From Bacillus sp. HNG (lineage in GTDB: Bacteria; Bacillota; Bacilli; Bacillales; Bacillaceae_L), in the NCBI RefSeq assembly GCF_003400205.1, contig NZ_QUQV01000004.1:62001-126000 (forward strand): DNA of 64,000 bases, written 5' to 3'. This document shows, piece by piece, positions 25,192 to 34,532 of the stretch. The number at the start of each line of letters is the position of its first letter. Position 1 is the first letter of the stretch. The notes beneath the pieces were generated by a model that did no database searches, was not told the origin of the DNA, and saw nothing but the letters and a program-made list of their open reading frames with translations. The translations under genes were made by a program, and so were the position numbers.

Positions 25192-26862
25192 ATGAATGTT
25201 GTTGATCAAGTAAAAGAACGGTTGAAAGAGGAAGTTAAAGACGCAGTTTTAAAGGCTGGGCTAGCTACAGAAGAACAAATTCCTGAAGTTGTGTTAGAAC
25301 TTCCAAAGGATAAGGCGCACGGAGACTATGCGACAAACATGGCAATGCAGCTTGCACGTGTGGCGAAAAAGGCACCTCGTATGATTGCCGAAGACATCGT
25401 TGCAAACTTCGACAAATCAAAAGCATCGATTGAAAAAATTGAAATCGCAGGACCAGGCTTTATTAACTTTTATATGAACAATTCCTATTTAACGGACTTA
25501 ATTCCGACCATTTTAACAGCTGGTGAGGCGTACGGTGAGACATCAGTAGGCAATAAGCAAAAGGTTCAGGTGGAGTTTGTTTCAGCAAACCCAACAGGTG
25601 ACCTGCACCTTGGACATGCTCGTGGAGCAGCGGTGGGTGATTCGTTAAGTAATATTTTACAAAAAGCGGGCTATGATGTGTCCCGCGAATATTACATCAA
25701 TGATGCTGGTAACCAAATTAATAATTTAGCGAAGTCTGTTGAGGCGCGTTATATGCAAGCACTTGGCAAGGATGCTGAAATGCCGGAGGACGGCTATCAT
25801 GGCCAAGATATCGTGGGAATCGGAAAGCGACTTGCCGAAGAATTTGGCGATAAATATGTCCATATGGATGAAAAAGAACGCTTCGACTTTTTCCGTGAAT
25901 ATGGTTTGAAATATGAGATGGAGAAGCTTCAAAAGGATTTAGAAGAGTATCGCGTGCGTTTTGATGTATGGTATTCTGAGACTTCTCTTTACCATAACGG
26001 AAAAATTGACCGTGCTCTAAATGCGCTGCGTGAAGCAGGTCATATTTATGAAGAGGATGGCGCGACATGGTTCCGTTCCACAACATTTGGCGATGACAAA
26101 GACCGTGTTTTAATTAAAAATGACGGCTCTTATACGTATTTAACACCGGACATCGCCTACCATCAGGACAAGCTTGAGCGTGGCTTCGAAAAATTAATCA
26201 ATGTATGGGGTGCCGACCACCATGGCTATATCCCACGTATGAAGGCTGCGATTCAAGCGTTAGGCTATGATAAGGACACACTTGAGGTTGAAATCATTCA
26301 GCTCGTTCACCTCTTTAAAAATGGCGAAAAAATGAAGATGAGTAAGCGTACAGGAAAAGCTGTTACGATGCGTGAACTAACTGAAGAAGTTGGCTTAGAC
26401 GCTGTTCGTTACTTCTTTGCGATGAGAAGCTCTGATACACATCTTGATTTTGACCTAGATTTAGCAGTATCCCAATCAAATGAGAATCCTGTGTATTATG
26501 CACAGTATGCTCATGCTCGTATTTGCAGCATGCTTCGCTCTGGAGATGAAATGAATATCTCCCTAGACGGAAATTATGCGCTTGAACATATCAATTCTGA
26601 AAAAGAAATTGATCTCTTGAAAAAGCTTGGTGAGTTCCCAGCAGCTGTAACAGAAGCAGCTGAAAAGCGAATTCCACATCGCATCACAAATTATGTCAAT
26701 GAACTAGCAGCGGCACTTCATAGCTTCTACAATGCGGAGAAAGTGCTTGACCAAGACAATTTGGAAAAAACAAAAGCACGTCTTGCGTTAATGAAGGCTG
26801 TTCAAATTACGTTACAGAATTCATTAAAATTAATCGGTGTATCTGCACCAGAGAAAATGTAA
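25192..26862 (+). CDS. argS: Arginyl-tRNA synthetase
   Basis: A 556-residue class I aminoacyl-tRNA synthetase that charges tRNA-Arg. Domains in order: the N-terminal ArgRS-specific domain (residues 1-90), the catalytic domain with [18 protein letters not shown] (HIGH motif, HLGH) and [10 protein letters not shown] (KMSKS equivalent), and the all-helical DALR anticodon-binding domain at the C-terminus ([11 protein letters not shown]). The ATG abuts the ywiB stop. No T-box leader is visible; expression would come from the ywiB promoter. Confidence 0.96.
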   Translation: MNVVDQVKERLKEEVKDAVLKAGLATEEQIPEVVLELPKDKAHGDYATNMAMQLARVAKKAPRMIAEDIVANFDKSKASIEKIEIAGPGFINFYMNNSYLTDLIPTILTAGEAYGETSVGNKQKVQVEFVSANPTGDLHLGHARGAAVGDSLSNILQKAGYDVSREYYINDAGNQINNLAKSVEARYMQALGKDAEMPEDGYHGQDIVGIGKRLAEEFGDKYVHMDEKERFDFFREYGLKYEMEKLQKDLEEYRVRFDVWYSETSLYHNGKIDRALNALREAGHIYEEDGATWFRSTTFGDDKDRVLIKNDGSYTYLTPDIAYHQDKLERGFEKLINVWGADHHGYIPRMKAAIQALGYDKDTLEVEIIQLVHLFKNGEKMKMSKRTGKAVTMRELTEEVGLDAVRYFFAMRSSDTHLDFDLDLAVSQSNENPVYYAQYAHARICSMLRSGDEMNISLDGNYALEHINSEKEIDLLKKLGEFPAAVTEAAEKRIPHRITNYVNELAAALHSFYNAEKVLDQDNLEKTKARLALMKAVQITLQNSLKLIGVSAPEKM

Positions 26863-26874
26863 TCTTTTTGCCTG

Positions 26875-26905
26875 AGGCCCCTACTTTGAGTAGAGGGCCT
26901 TTTTG
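26875..26905 (+). terminator. argS terminator
   Basis: AGGCCC..TACT pairs with AGTA..GGGCCT and is followed by TTTTT. Confidence 0.85.
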
Positions 26906-26941
26906 CTGGGAATAATGAGGGAAAAGGGGAGGATTCCATTC

Positions 26942-27121
26942 ATGAAGGAAGTTATCTTGGCACTTGTTTCAGGTCTAATTGTCGGTTTTTTATTTGCTTT
27001 ATTAAAACTCCCGATTCCAGCACCACCGGCGCTTGCAGGGGTTACTGGAATTATCGGGATTTATTTAGGATTTAAATTATTTCAATGGATAGCGCCGCTT
27101 TTTCAATTTGGACCAAAATGA
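26942..27121 (+). CDS. XapX domain small membrane protein
   Basis: A 59-residue protein with two membrane segments. It has the XapX pattern: a first helix ending GFLFALLKLPIPAPPALAG, then GVTGIIGIYLGF. The start at 26942 has GGGGAGG 8 bases ahead. XapX proteins are common in Bacillus and Proteobacteria; their role is unknown. It lies alone between argS and the cardiolipin synthase and is followed by a GGCACCC/GGGTGCC hairpin (27124-27144). Confidence 0.75.
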   Translation: MKEVILALVSGLIVGFLFALLKLPIPAPPALAGVTGIIGIYLGFKLFQWIAPLFQFGPK

Positions 27122-27155
27122 AAGGCACCCGTGCTTCGGGTGCCTAATTTCGGTT

Positions 27156-27255
27156 TAGTGGTGGTATTCTTCGGATAATGGCAGTAAATCCGGAATAGTG
27201 GCAGTATTTTTCTGACAGTGGCAGTAAATCTAAAATAGTGGCAGTATCCCGCGCT
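27156..27255. repeat. Five-unit 20-bp tandem repeat (TAGTGGCAGTA unit)
   Basis: Units begin at 27156, 27176, 27196, 27216 and 27236, exactly 20 bp apart. The first half of each is close to TAGTGGCAGTA, the second half varies. It fills the gap between the convergent XapX and cardiolipin synthase genes. Confidence 0.75.
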
Positions 27256-27260
27256 ATCCA

Positions 27261-28463
27261 TTACAAAAAGTGCGAAATCCAGGTCGCAATTTTAATTTTG
27301 AACTTTTTCTCTGCTTTCAGCTCATTAATTCGGTCACGTGTAAGCTTATTTGATGTTGTAAAGTCCTCTTCCACAACCTTTTTAATTTCTTGAATGACTG
27401 CTTTGTCGTGTATATAACAATTGATTTCATAATTCGAATAAAGACTTCGTTTATCAAAATTGGCGGTGCCGATGTCACATAGCTTGTCGTCGATACAAAT
27501 CACCTTTGCGTGGTAAAAACCTCTTGTATACATATTGAACTGAATGCCGATCTTTGATAGTTCGTCTAAATATGGAATGGCAGCTTCTTTTACAAAAGGA
27601 TGGTCCGGTTTTTTTGGCAAAAGTACCCGAATCTTCACATTACGTTTCGTAGCGGCAATCAATTCCTGCTTGAGTTGATCGCTCAGTACAAAGTAGGGAG
27701 ATCCAATAATAATTTCTTTTTCAGCCTGCTTAATCATACCGACATAATCATCCTCAAGATATGCCCCGTTGGTTGCAATAAACCTCGTCTGGGACTTTCC
27801 TTTATGAAGCGGTGGAAAATATGCGTTGCGGTTTTGGACGGTTTCTTTTGTTGCATGATACCAATCCTCCAAAAACTGTGTCTGCAGGTCTGCGACTCCT
27901 TCACCGGTTACCCTCAAGTGGTAATCGCGCCAAAACCCAAATTTCGGGTCCTCACCGAGATACTCCTTTCCGATATTGAAGCCGCCAATATATCCCGTTT
28001 TTCCATCAATGACGGTAATCTTCCGGTGGTTACGTTCATTAAGTTTATAAAATAAATAGGGAAAGTTTGGTTTGTTGCTATAGGCAAATGAAACGCCTGA
28101 GCGGGTCAGGTCTTTTTCCATTTCCTTCGTGACACTGTGTGCACCAACCCAATCAAGAAGTAAACGTACCTCGACACCTTGCTCCGCTTTTTTCTTTAAA
28201 AGGGAAACAAAATCCTTGCTGATGTCATCGTCCTTCAAAATATAAAACTCGACATGGATATGTTCGGTCGCATGTTGAATGTCTGTAAAAAGGTCTGAAA
28301 AGAGTGTTTCCCCTGTGGCATAAAGGGATATATCACTGTTACGCAATGGGTACTCATCGTCCACTTGTTTTTTTAAGTGACTTTTTCTTCCGAGACTGTA
28401 ATCAAGGCGGAGTAACAGTAATAGAATGATGATAATAAGGACGATCCAGAAGATAGTTCGCAA
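27261..28463 (-). CDS. clsB: Cardiolipin synthase (phospholipase D family, ClsB/YwjE-like)
   Basis: A 400-residue membrane-anchored enzyme that joins two phosphatidylglycerols into cardiolipin. After one N-terminal membrane helix it has two HKD phospholipase D motifs, HRKITVIDGKTGYIGGFN and HAKVICIDDKLCDIGTANFD; each gives the catalytic His-Lys-Asp set. A TTG at 28463 is taken as the start because AGGAGGGG lies 7 bases ahead; the GTG at 28493 has no such site. Position next to the fadF homologue matches B. subtilis ywjE. A single N-terminal helix rather than two also fits YwjE. Confidence 0.87.
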   Translation of the reverse strand: MRTIFWIVLIIIILLLLLRLDYSLGRKSHLKKQVDDEYPLRNSDISLYATGETLFSDLFTDIQHATEHIHVEFYILKDDDISKDFVSLLKKKAEQGVEVRLLLDWVGAHSVTKEMEKDLTRSGVSFAYSNKPNFPYLFYKLNERNHRKITVIDGKTGYIGGFNIGKEYLGEDPKFGFWRDYHLRVTGEGVADLQTQFLEDWYHATKETVQNRNAYFPPLHKGKSQTRFIATNGAYLEDDYVGMIKQAEKEIIIGSPYFVLSDQLKQELIAATKRNVKIRVLLPKKPDHPFVKEAAIPYLDELSKIGIQFNMYTRGFYHAKVICIDDKLCDIGTANFDKRSLYSNYEINCYIHDKAVIQEIKKVVEEDFTTSNKLTRDRINELKAEKKFKIKIATWISHFL

Positions 28464-28544
28464 CAAAATTACCCCTCCTATCGTGTCGTCCACTTAGTTT
28501 ATACGAAAATTAGAATGATTATTTGAGATTTCAAAAGAAAAATA

Positions 28545-28572
28545 TTGACTGAATGCTCATTCATTATATAAT
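28545..28572 (+). promoter_or_regulatory. Sigma-A promoter with embedded FadR-like operator
   Basis: TTGACT (28545-28550) and TATAAT (28567-28572) are 16 bp apart. TGAATGCTCATTCA (28550-28563) fills the spacer and is the TGAATG-CATTCA pattern of Bacillus FadR operators. Binding by FadR would block RNA polymerase until long-chain acyl-CoA releases it. fadF of B. subtilis belongs to this regulon. Confidence 0.75.
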
Positions 28573-28600
28573 GGAGGTATGAACTATATAGTCAGAAAAT

Positions 28601-28722
28601 AAATTTCATTCAGGCAATAGTGCCTGAATGAAATTTAGCCCCGGCGGATGCCACAGATTTTTCAGATGAAATTATCGAGAAACCTCGATAAAAATCTTGG
28701 CGCAATTCGCCCCGGCGAATTG
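28601..28722 (+). repeat. Triple-hairpin leader before the fadF homologue
   Basis: Three perfect hairpins follow each other in the transcribed leader: a 16-bp stem with ATAG loop (28601-28636), an 8-bp stem TTATCGAG/CTCGATAA with AAAC loop (28672-28691), and a 9-bp stem CAATTCGCC/GGCGAATTG (28703-28722). GCCCCGGCG occurs twice between and within them. None has a T-run, so they are not plain terminators. They may be a regulatory RNA or an inserted repeat. Confidence 0.6.
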
Positions 28723-28757
28723 ATTTCTATTAAAAATGTTAAGAAAGGAGCTTAAAC

Positions 28758-30878
28758 ATGGATATCCTCTTAGTTATAAACCTTCTTGCGTTTCTAGCTG
28801 TAACCGCTTACGCAATTTATTTATTTGTCTTTCTTATTAAAACAAGAATTGCTTATATCAAGCTTGGCAAAAAAGTCGAATTTGATGGGAAAGTAAAGGA
28901 GCGCCTTGAACGGATTTGGGTTAATGTGTTCGGTCAGAAGAAACTTTTAAAGGATAAAAAAAGTGGAGCCATCCACGTTATGTTTTTCTATGGGTTTATT
29001 CTTGTCCAATTTGGGGCGATTGATTTTATTTGGAAGGGCCTAAAGCCAGGATCCCATCTTCCGTTGGGACCATTGTACTCAGGCTTTACATTTTTTCAAG
29101 AGATCGTCACATTTATGATTTTAGTTGCTGTCGTATGGGCATTCCATCGCCGTTACGTGGAAAAGCTCGTACGTCTAAAAAGAGGCTTTAAATCAGGACT
29201 TGTTCTGTTATTTATCGGTGGCTTGATGCTGTCCGTTTTACTTGGAAATGGGGCAGGCATCGTTTGGCATGGTCATGATCCATCATGGACTGAGCCAATT
29301 GCATCTCTAATTTCGCTTGCTTTGGGTGGTCTTAATGAAACAGCTGCGATCGTCGTTTTCTATATCGCTTGGTGGATTCACTTACTCTTCCTGTTAAGTT
29401 TCCTTGTTTATGTGCCGCAATCCAAGCACGCCCACTTAATTGCAGGACCTGCGAATGTGTATTTAAGCAGACTAACAAGCCCAGGGAAGCTTGAAAAAAT
29501 TGATTTTGAAGATGAAACACAAGAAACCTTTGGTGTTGGAAAAATTGAAGACTTTAAGCAAACACAATTAGTTGACCTGTATGCATGTGTTGAATGTGGC
29601 CGCTGTACAAATATGTGCCCGGCGACAGGCACTGGAAAAATGCTGTCCCCAATGGATTTGATTGTGAAACTACGTGATCACCTAACGGAAACGGGTGCAG
29701 TCGTGACTTCACGTGTCCCATGGGTACCAGCAGTTGCTTTCAATCATACAAAGGGGAATCAGCTAGCACTAGCTTCCGCTAGCCAAGGGGCAAATGAAAC
29801 AGCTGCAACAGCTGAATTAGCATACAGCCCAAGCTTAATTGGGGATGTCATCACAGAGGAAGAAATTTGGGCATGTACAACTTGCCGAAACTGTGAAGAC
29901 CAATGTCCAGTCATGAACGAGCATGTCGATAAGATCATTGATTTACGTCGTTACTTGGTTCTTACAGATGGAAAAATGGATGCGGATGCTCAGCGTGCGA
30001 TGACGAACATTGAACGTCAAGGAAATCCATGGGGTCTTAACCGTAAGGAAAAGGAAAACTGGCGTGAAGTACGTGAAGATGTCCATGTTCCAACTGTTAA
30101 AGAAATGAAAAAGGCAGGCGAAGAGTTTGAATACCTGTTCTGGGTTGGTTCCATGGGTGCATTTGATAACCGAAGCCAAAAAATCGCGCTCTCTTTTGCA
30201 AAATTGATGAATGAAGCAGGCGTGAAGTTTGCGATTTTAGGAAACAAGGAGAAAAACTCTGGTGATACTCCACGTCGACTTGGAAATGAATTTTTATTCC
30301 AAGAGCTTGCGACAAACAATATTGCGGAATTTGAAAAGGCAGAAGTGAAAAAGATTGTGACAATCGACCCGCATGCCTACAACATTTTCAAAAATGAGTA
30401 CCCAGACATGGGGCTTGAGGGTGTTGAGGTCTTCCACCATACAGAGCTCTTATATGACCTTGTAAAAGAAGGCAGATTGGTTCCTAAGCATGAAGTAAAC
30501 GAAGTCATCACTTGGCATGATTCCTGTTATTTAGGACGTTACAATGACGTGTATGATCCACCTCGTGAAATTTTAAAACAAATTCCAGGTGTCAAACTCG
30601 TTGAAATGGAACGTAACCGTGAAAAAGGGATGTGCTGCGGAGCTGGTGGCGGTCTAATGTGGATGGAAGAGGATACAGGAACACGTATAAACGTAGCAAG
30701 AACAGAGCAGGCGCTTGCTGTTAGCCCAACAACCATTGGTTCCGGTTGTCCTTACTGCTTAACCATGCTGAGCGATGGTACGAAGGCGAAGGAAGTTGAA
30801 GAGCAAATTGGCACATATGATATTGCTGAAATACTTGAAAGATCAGTTATTGGAGAACAAAGAGAAATTGCATCTTAA
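28758..30878 (+). CDS. fadF: Membrane iron-sulfur oxidoreductase, FadF/YwjF family
   Basis: A 706-residue protein. Residues 1-230 form about five membrane helices of the nitrate-reductase-gamma type. Two 4Fe-4S motifs follow: CVECGRCTNMCP and CTTCRNCEDQCP. The C-terminal half has heterodisulfide-reductase CCG-type modules (WHDSCYLGRYN, MCCGAGGGLMW, CPYCLTML). The family probably passes electrons from acyl-CoA dehydrogenases, through ETF, into the menaquinone pool. The FadR-like operator in its promoter and the acyl-CoA genes downstream support a role in fatty-acid oxidation. ATG follows AAAGGAG. Confidence 0.88.
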   Translation: MDILLVINLLAFLAVTAYAIYLFVFLIKTRIAYIKLGKKVEFDGKVKERLERIWVNVFGQKKLLKDKKSGAIHVMFFYGFILVQFGAIDFIWKGLKPGSHLPLGPLYSGFTFFQEIVTFMILVAVVWAFHRRYVEKLVRLKRGFKSGLVLLFIGGLMLSVLLGNGAGIVWHGHDPSWTEPIASLISLALGGLNETAAIVVFYIAWWIHLLFLLSFLVYVPQSKHAHLIAGPANVYLSRLTSPGKLEKIDFEDETQETFGVGKIEDFKQTQLVDLYACVECGRCTNMCPATGTGKMLSPMDLIVKLRDHLTETGAVVTSRVPWVPAVAFNHTKGNQLALASASQGANETAATAELAYSPSLIGDVITEEEIWACTTCRNCEDQCPVMNEHVDKIIDLRRYLVLTDGKMDADAQRAMTNIERQGNPWGLNRKEKENWREVREDVHVPTVKEMKKAGEEFEYLFWVGSMGAFDNRSQKIALSFAKLMNEAGVKFAILGNKEKNSGDTPRRLGNEFLFQELATNNIAEFEKAEVKKIVTIDPHAYNIFKNEYPDMGLEGVEVFHHTELLYDLVKEGRLVPKHEVNEVITWHDSCYLGRYNDVYDPPREILKQIPGVKLVEMERNREKGMCCGAGGGLMWMEEDTGTRINVARTEQALAVSPTTIGSGCPYCLTMLSDGTKAKEVEEQIGTYDIAEILERSVIGEQREIAS

Positions 30879-30969
30879 TGGAAAAAGATGATTTATCTTC
30901 CATTCTTAATGTTGTAAAATAGAATTATAGGAAACTTCCAAAGAATTTTTAATAGTATAGGAGAAACGA

Positions 30970-31001
30970 GAGAGGTGTACATTCGTACGCCTCCCTCTTT
31001 C
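30970..31001 (+). terminator. Hairpin between fadF and the thiolase gene
   Basis: GAGGTGTAC pairs with GTACGCCTC, extended by AGAG/CTCT, and ends in CTCTTTCC. T-run is short, so it is a moderate terminator candidate. Confidence 0.5.
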
Positions 31002-31011
31002 CGAATAATCC

Positions 31012-31023
31012 GAGCGAGCGTTC
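31012..31023 (+). promoter_or_regulatory. Possible TetR-family operator upstream of thiolase
   Basis: GAGCGAGCGTTC is a partial inverted repeat around GCGAGCG in the 200-base gap before the thiolase gene. It resembles TetR-type sites of acyl-CoA regulons (CGTTCA half-site). A TetR gene lies at 35728 in the same cluster. Evidence is only similarity. Confidence 0.3.
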
Positions 31024-31085
31024 AGTCGAAAAATGTAAGCGGTTTCTGATTTGTGTATATGAATAAGAATTTAGGAGGTTGGAGC

Positions 31086-32264
31086 ATGGGAAAAACAGTG
31101 ATTGTCAGCGGTGTTCGTACTCCATTTGGAAAATTAGGAGGAAGTCTAAGTTCGTTAACAGCATCTGAGCTTGGTGGAATTGCCATTAAGGAAGCGCTGC
31201 TGAGAGCAGGTATCGAAGGCGAAAATGTGGATGAAGTGATCTTTGGAACGGTTTTACAAGGTGGTCAAGGCCAAATTCCTTCCCGTCAGGCAGCACGAAA
31301 CGCAGGAATTCCTTGGGAAGTAAAAACAGAAACCATAAATAAAGTGTGTGCATCAGGACTTCGCAGTGTCACACTCGCTGACCAAATCATTCGTGTTGGT
31401 GACGAAGATGTAATTGTGGCAGGGGGCATGGAATCCATGAGTAATGCGCCATACTTTTTACCGAAAGCACGCTTCGGACTTCGAATGGGAGATGCAAGCT
31501 TAAAGGACTTAATGGTTCATGATGGCTTAACATGCAGTTTCCAAGGTGTTCACATGGGTACCTATGGAAATGAGGTAGCATCAGAGCTCCACATATCACG
31601 CGAGGAACAGGACGAGTGGGCACTTCGTAGTCACCAGCGTGCGGTTGCAGCGATAGAGTCAGGTAAGTTTGCTGATGAAATTGTAGCAGTAGAAGTAAAG
31701 GGGCGCAAAGGTACAGTTACACTAATTGACACAGATGAGGCACCTCGTGCAGAAACCACACTTGAAAAATTAGCAAAGCTAAAGTCTGTGTTTAATGCAG
31801 ACGGCACAATCACAGCTGGAAATGCTCCTGGCGTGAATGATGGTGCAGCTGCCCTTGTTCTGATGAGTGAGGAGCGGGCAAAGCAAGAAGGAAAAGAGCC
31901 TCTTGCAACGATACTTGCCCATACTGCAATCTCCGTAGAAGCAAAAGATTTTCCAAAGACGCCGGGACTCGTCATCAATGAACTACTAAAGAAAACAGGA
32001 AAATCCGTTGATGAAATTGATTTGTTTGAAATCAATGAAGCCTTTGCTGCAGTAGCGTTAACTAGTGGAAGAATTGCCAATCTTGATCCTGAAAAAGTGA
32101 ACGTTAACGGAGGAGCAGTAGCGCTTGGTCACCCAATCGGGGCAAGTGGAGCAAGAATTATTATTACACTAATCCATGAATTAAAACGTCGTGGCGGTGG
32201 CATCGGAATTGCAGCCATCTGCAGTGGTGGTGGCCAGGGCGACGCGATTATGGTTCACGTATAA
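31086..32264 (+). CDS. Acetyl-CoA C-acetyltransferase (thiolase)
   Basis: A 392-residue thiolase II. Active-site features are complete: the acylated cysteine in [12 protein letters not shown] (about residue 88), [25 protein letters not shown] (catalytic histidine) and CSGGGQGDA (second cysteine). ATG 31086 follows AGGAGG at 7 bases; an in-frame ATG 33 bases upstream lacks a site. It condenses or cleaves acetoacetyl-CoA. It is the first gene of a cluster with hydroxybutyryl-CoA dehydrogenase and two acyl-CoA dehydrogenases (MmgA-like layout). Confidence 0.92.
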   Translation: MGKTVIVSGVRTPFGKLGGSLSSLTASELGGIAIKEALLRAGIEGENVDEVIFGTVLQGGQGQIPSRQAARNAGIPWEVKTETINKVCASGLRSVTLADQIIRVGDEDVIVAGGMESMSNAPYFLPKARFGLRMGDASLKDLMVHDGLTCSFQGVHMGTYGNEVASELHISREEQDEWALRSHQRAVAAIESGKFADEIVAVEVKGRKGTVTLIDTDEAPRAETTLEKLAKLKSVFNADGTITAGNAPGVNDGAAALVLMSEERAKQEGKEPLATILAHTAISVEAKDFPKTPGLVINELLKKTGKSVDEIDLFEINEAFAAVALTSGRIANLDPEKVNVNGGAVALGHPIGASGARIIITLIHELKRRGGGIGIAAICSGGGQGDAIMVHV

Positions 32265-32284
32265 AAACACGGGAGGTATATTAG

Positions 32285-33139
32285 ATGAATGTACAAAAGG
32301 TAATGGTTATTGGTGCTGGGCAAATGGGATCAGGGATTGCACAGGTTTGTGCAATGGCAGGCTATGACGTGAAGCTCCACGATTTAAAGCAGGAGTACCT
32401 AGATCGTGGCTTTTCGACGATAACAAAAAATCTTACCCGGCAAGTGGATAAAGGTCGAATGAATGAAGAAGACAAGGCTGCAACATTAGGAAGACTCACC
32501 CCTTCTCTTGACTTACAAAATGCATCTGATGTTGACCTAATCATCGAGGCAGCCGTAGAAAATATGGACATCAAAACAAAGCTTTTCTCACAACTAGATG
32601 AAATTGCACCTCAGAACGCTATTTTAGCAACAAATACTTCCTCACTTCCGATTACAGAAATTGCGGCGGCAACAAAACGTCCTGAAAAAGTAATCGGCAT
32701 GCATTTTATGAATCCAGTTCCAGTTATGAAATTAGTTGAGATTATCCGCGGCTTAGCAACAACTGATGAGGTATATCAAGTCATTGAAGACATGACAAAA
32801 ACGTTAAACAAGGTTCCAGTTGAAGTGAATGACTTTCCGGGATTTGTGTCAAACCGCATTTTAATGCCAATGATTAACGAAGCGATTTATACCCTTTATG
32901 AAGGTGTCGCCACAAAAGAAGCAATTGACGAAGTCATGAAGCTTGGAATGAACCATCCGATGGGCCCATTAACTTTAGCTGATTTTATCGGACTTGATAC
33001 TTGTCTATATATTATGGAGACCCTCCACGAAGGCTTTGGTGATGACAAATATAGACCATGTCCATTGCTTCGCAAATACGTTAAAGCTGGTTGGTTAGGT
33101 AAAAAATCGGGTCGAGGTTTCTACACATATGAAGGATAG
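32285..33139 (+). CDS. 3-hydroxybutyryl-CoA dehydrogenase
   Basis: A 284-residue NAD(P)-dependent dehydrogenase. The Rossmann motif [17 protein letters not shown] opens the protein; [17 protein letters not shown] contains the catalytic histidine, and [17 protein letters not shown] starts the dimerisation domain. It interconverts acetoacetyl-CoA and 3-hydroxybutyryl-CoA. ATG follows GGGAGGT 21 bases after the thiolase stop, so the genes form one operon. It corresponds in role to B. subtilis MmgB. Confidence 0.93.
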   Translation: MNVQKVMVIGAGQMGSGIAQVCAMAGYDVKLHDLKQEYLDRGFSTITKNLTRQVDKGRMNEEDKAATLGRLTPSLDLQNASDVDLIIEAAVENMDIKTKLFSQLDEIAPQNAILATNTSSLPITEIAAATKRPEKVIGMHFMNPVPVMKLVEIIRGLATTDEVYQVIEDMTKTLNKVPVEVNDFPGFVSNRILMPMINEAIYTLYEGVATKEAIDEVMKLGMNHPMGPLTLADFIGLDTCLYIMETLHEGFGDDKYRPCPLLRKYVKAGWLGKKSGRGFYTYEG

Positions 33140-33208
33140 GGGTGAATTTGAGTGACAACTCTTACAAACAACCCACATCATCAAGATCCCACACTGGAGG
33201 GAAGCAGC

Positions 33209-34342
33209 ATGAATTTTCATTTTACAGATGAACAAGCAATGATGCGAAAAATGGTCCGTGATTTTGCTAAAGAAGAAATCACACCATTTATAGAATGCAT
33301 GGAAAATGGAGACTTTCCACGAGAAATTCTTTCTAAAATGGGGTCTCTTGGACTAATGGGAATTACAACCCCTGAAAAATACGGCGGCGCCGGGATGGAT
33401 TTTGCATCCTACATTATTGCGATCAATGAACTATCTAAGGTGAGCGCGACAATCGGGGTTATATTGTCCGTCCATACCTCAGTTGGTACGCACCCGATTT
33501 TATATTTCGGAACAGAGGAGCAAAAGCAGAAATACATTCCAAAACTCGCAAGTGGAGAGTATCTTGGGGCTTTTTGTCTCACCGAACCGAGCGCTGGCTC
33601 AGATGCAGCCGGCTTAAAAACAAGGGCAGTGAAGCAGGATGACCATTATGTGTTGAATGGTTCAAAGATGTTCGTCACAAATGGTGGGGAAGCAGATGTA
33701 TATATTGTGTTTGCTCGCACAAACCCTGCCGAAACTGGTAGCAAGGGAATCACAGCATTTATTGTTGAAAAAAATACCCCTGGCCTTGTGTTCGGGAAGG
33801 ATGAACATAAAATGGGGCTCAATGGTTCTCGGACCCTACAAATTACATTAGAGGATGTAAGGGTGCCAGTAGAAAATGTTCTAGGTGTTGAAGGTGAGGG
33901 CTTTAAGGTAGCAATGGCGAATCTAAGTATTGGTCGAATCGGCATCGCAGCTCAGGCTCTAGGAATTGCGGAGGCAGCCTTAGAACACGCCGTGGAATAT
34001 TCGAAGAATCGTTATCAATTTGGCAAACCAATTGCCTCTTTACAGGGTGTCGGCTTTAAGCTGGCGGATATGGCGACGGCAGTGGAAGCTGCAAGACTAC
34101 TTGTCTATCGTGCAGCATTTTTACAGGAGCAAGGGATGCCATGTGCTAAAGAATCCTCGATGGCGAAGCTGTTTGCATCTAAAACAGCGATGGAAGTTAC
34201 TACAGAGGCGATTCAGGTCTATGGCGGCTATGGCTATACGAAGGATTATCCAGTTGAGCGATTCTTCCGAGATGCAAAAATAACAGAGATTTATGAGGGC
34301 ACCAGCGAGATTCAAAGAATTGTGATTAGTAAGCATTTGTGA
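33209..34342 (+). CDS. Acyl-CoA dehydrogenase (MmgC-like, short-chain)
   Basis: A 377-residue FAD-dependent dehydrogenase with the family motifs [42 protein letters not shown] and IYEGTSEIQR (catalytic glutamate). The start at 33209 (MNFHFTDEQ) follows GGAGGG and matches family length; a GTG at 33152 also has a plausible GGGGTG site and would add 19 residues. It follows the hydroxybutyryl-CoA dehydrogenase and probably oxidises butyryl- or isobutyryl-CoA. It is a paralogue of the next gene. Confidence 0.88.
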   Translation: MNFHFTDEQAMMRKMVRDFAKEEITPFIECMENGDFPREILSKMGSLGLMGITTPEKYGGAGMDFASYIIAINELSKVSATIGVILSVHTSVGTHPILYFGTEEQKQKYIPKLASGEYLGAFCLTEPSAGSDAAGLKTRAVKQDDHYVLNGSKMFVTNGGEADVYIVFARTNPAETGSKGITAFIVEKNTPGLVFGKDEHKMGLNGSRTLQITLEDVRVPVENVLGVEGEGFKVAMANLSIGRIGIAAQALGIAEAALEHAVEYSKNRYQFGKPIASLQGVGFKLADMATAVEAARLLVYRAAFLQEQGMPCAKESSMAKLFASKTAMEVTTEAIQVYGGYGYTKDYPVERFFRDAKITEIYEGTSEIQRIVISKHL

Positions 34343-34372
34343 CGGGTTATGTACGAGAAGGCTGTGAGTTTT

Positions 34373-34505
34373 GGCGCAAAAATCCAGTTAGGATGCAAAT
34401 ATGAGGGGTTTGACGCAAATATTACGAATTAGACGCAAATCTGGCGGATTTCGACGCAAAAGCCCGTCCCAAAAACGCAAATCTAGCTACAAACAAGCAA
34501 ACTAA
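34373..34505. repeat. Seven-unit, about 20-bp-period repeat (GACGCAAAT unit)
   Basis: GCAAA cores fall at 34376, 34395, 34415, 34435, 34456, 34477 and 34497, spaced 19-21 bp, most within GACGCAAAT. It occupies the whole gap between two acyl-CoA dehydrogenase genes. Same period as the repeat at 27156 but unrelated sequence. Confidence 0.65.
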
Positions 34506-34532
34506 CATTCTATGAAAGTGGAGGTACCAGCT

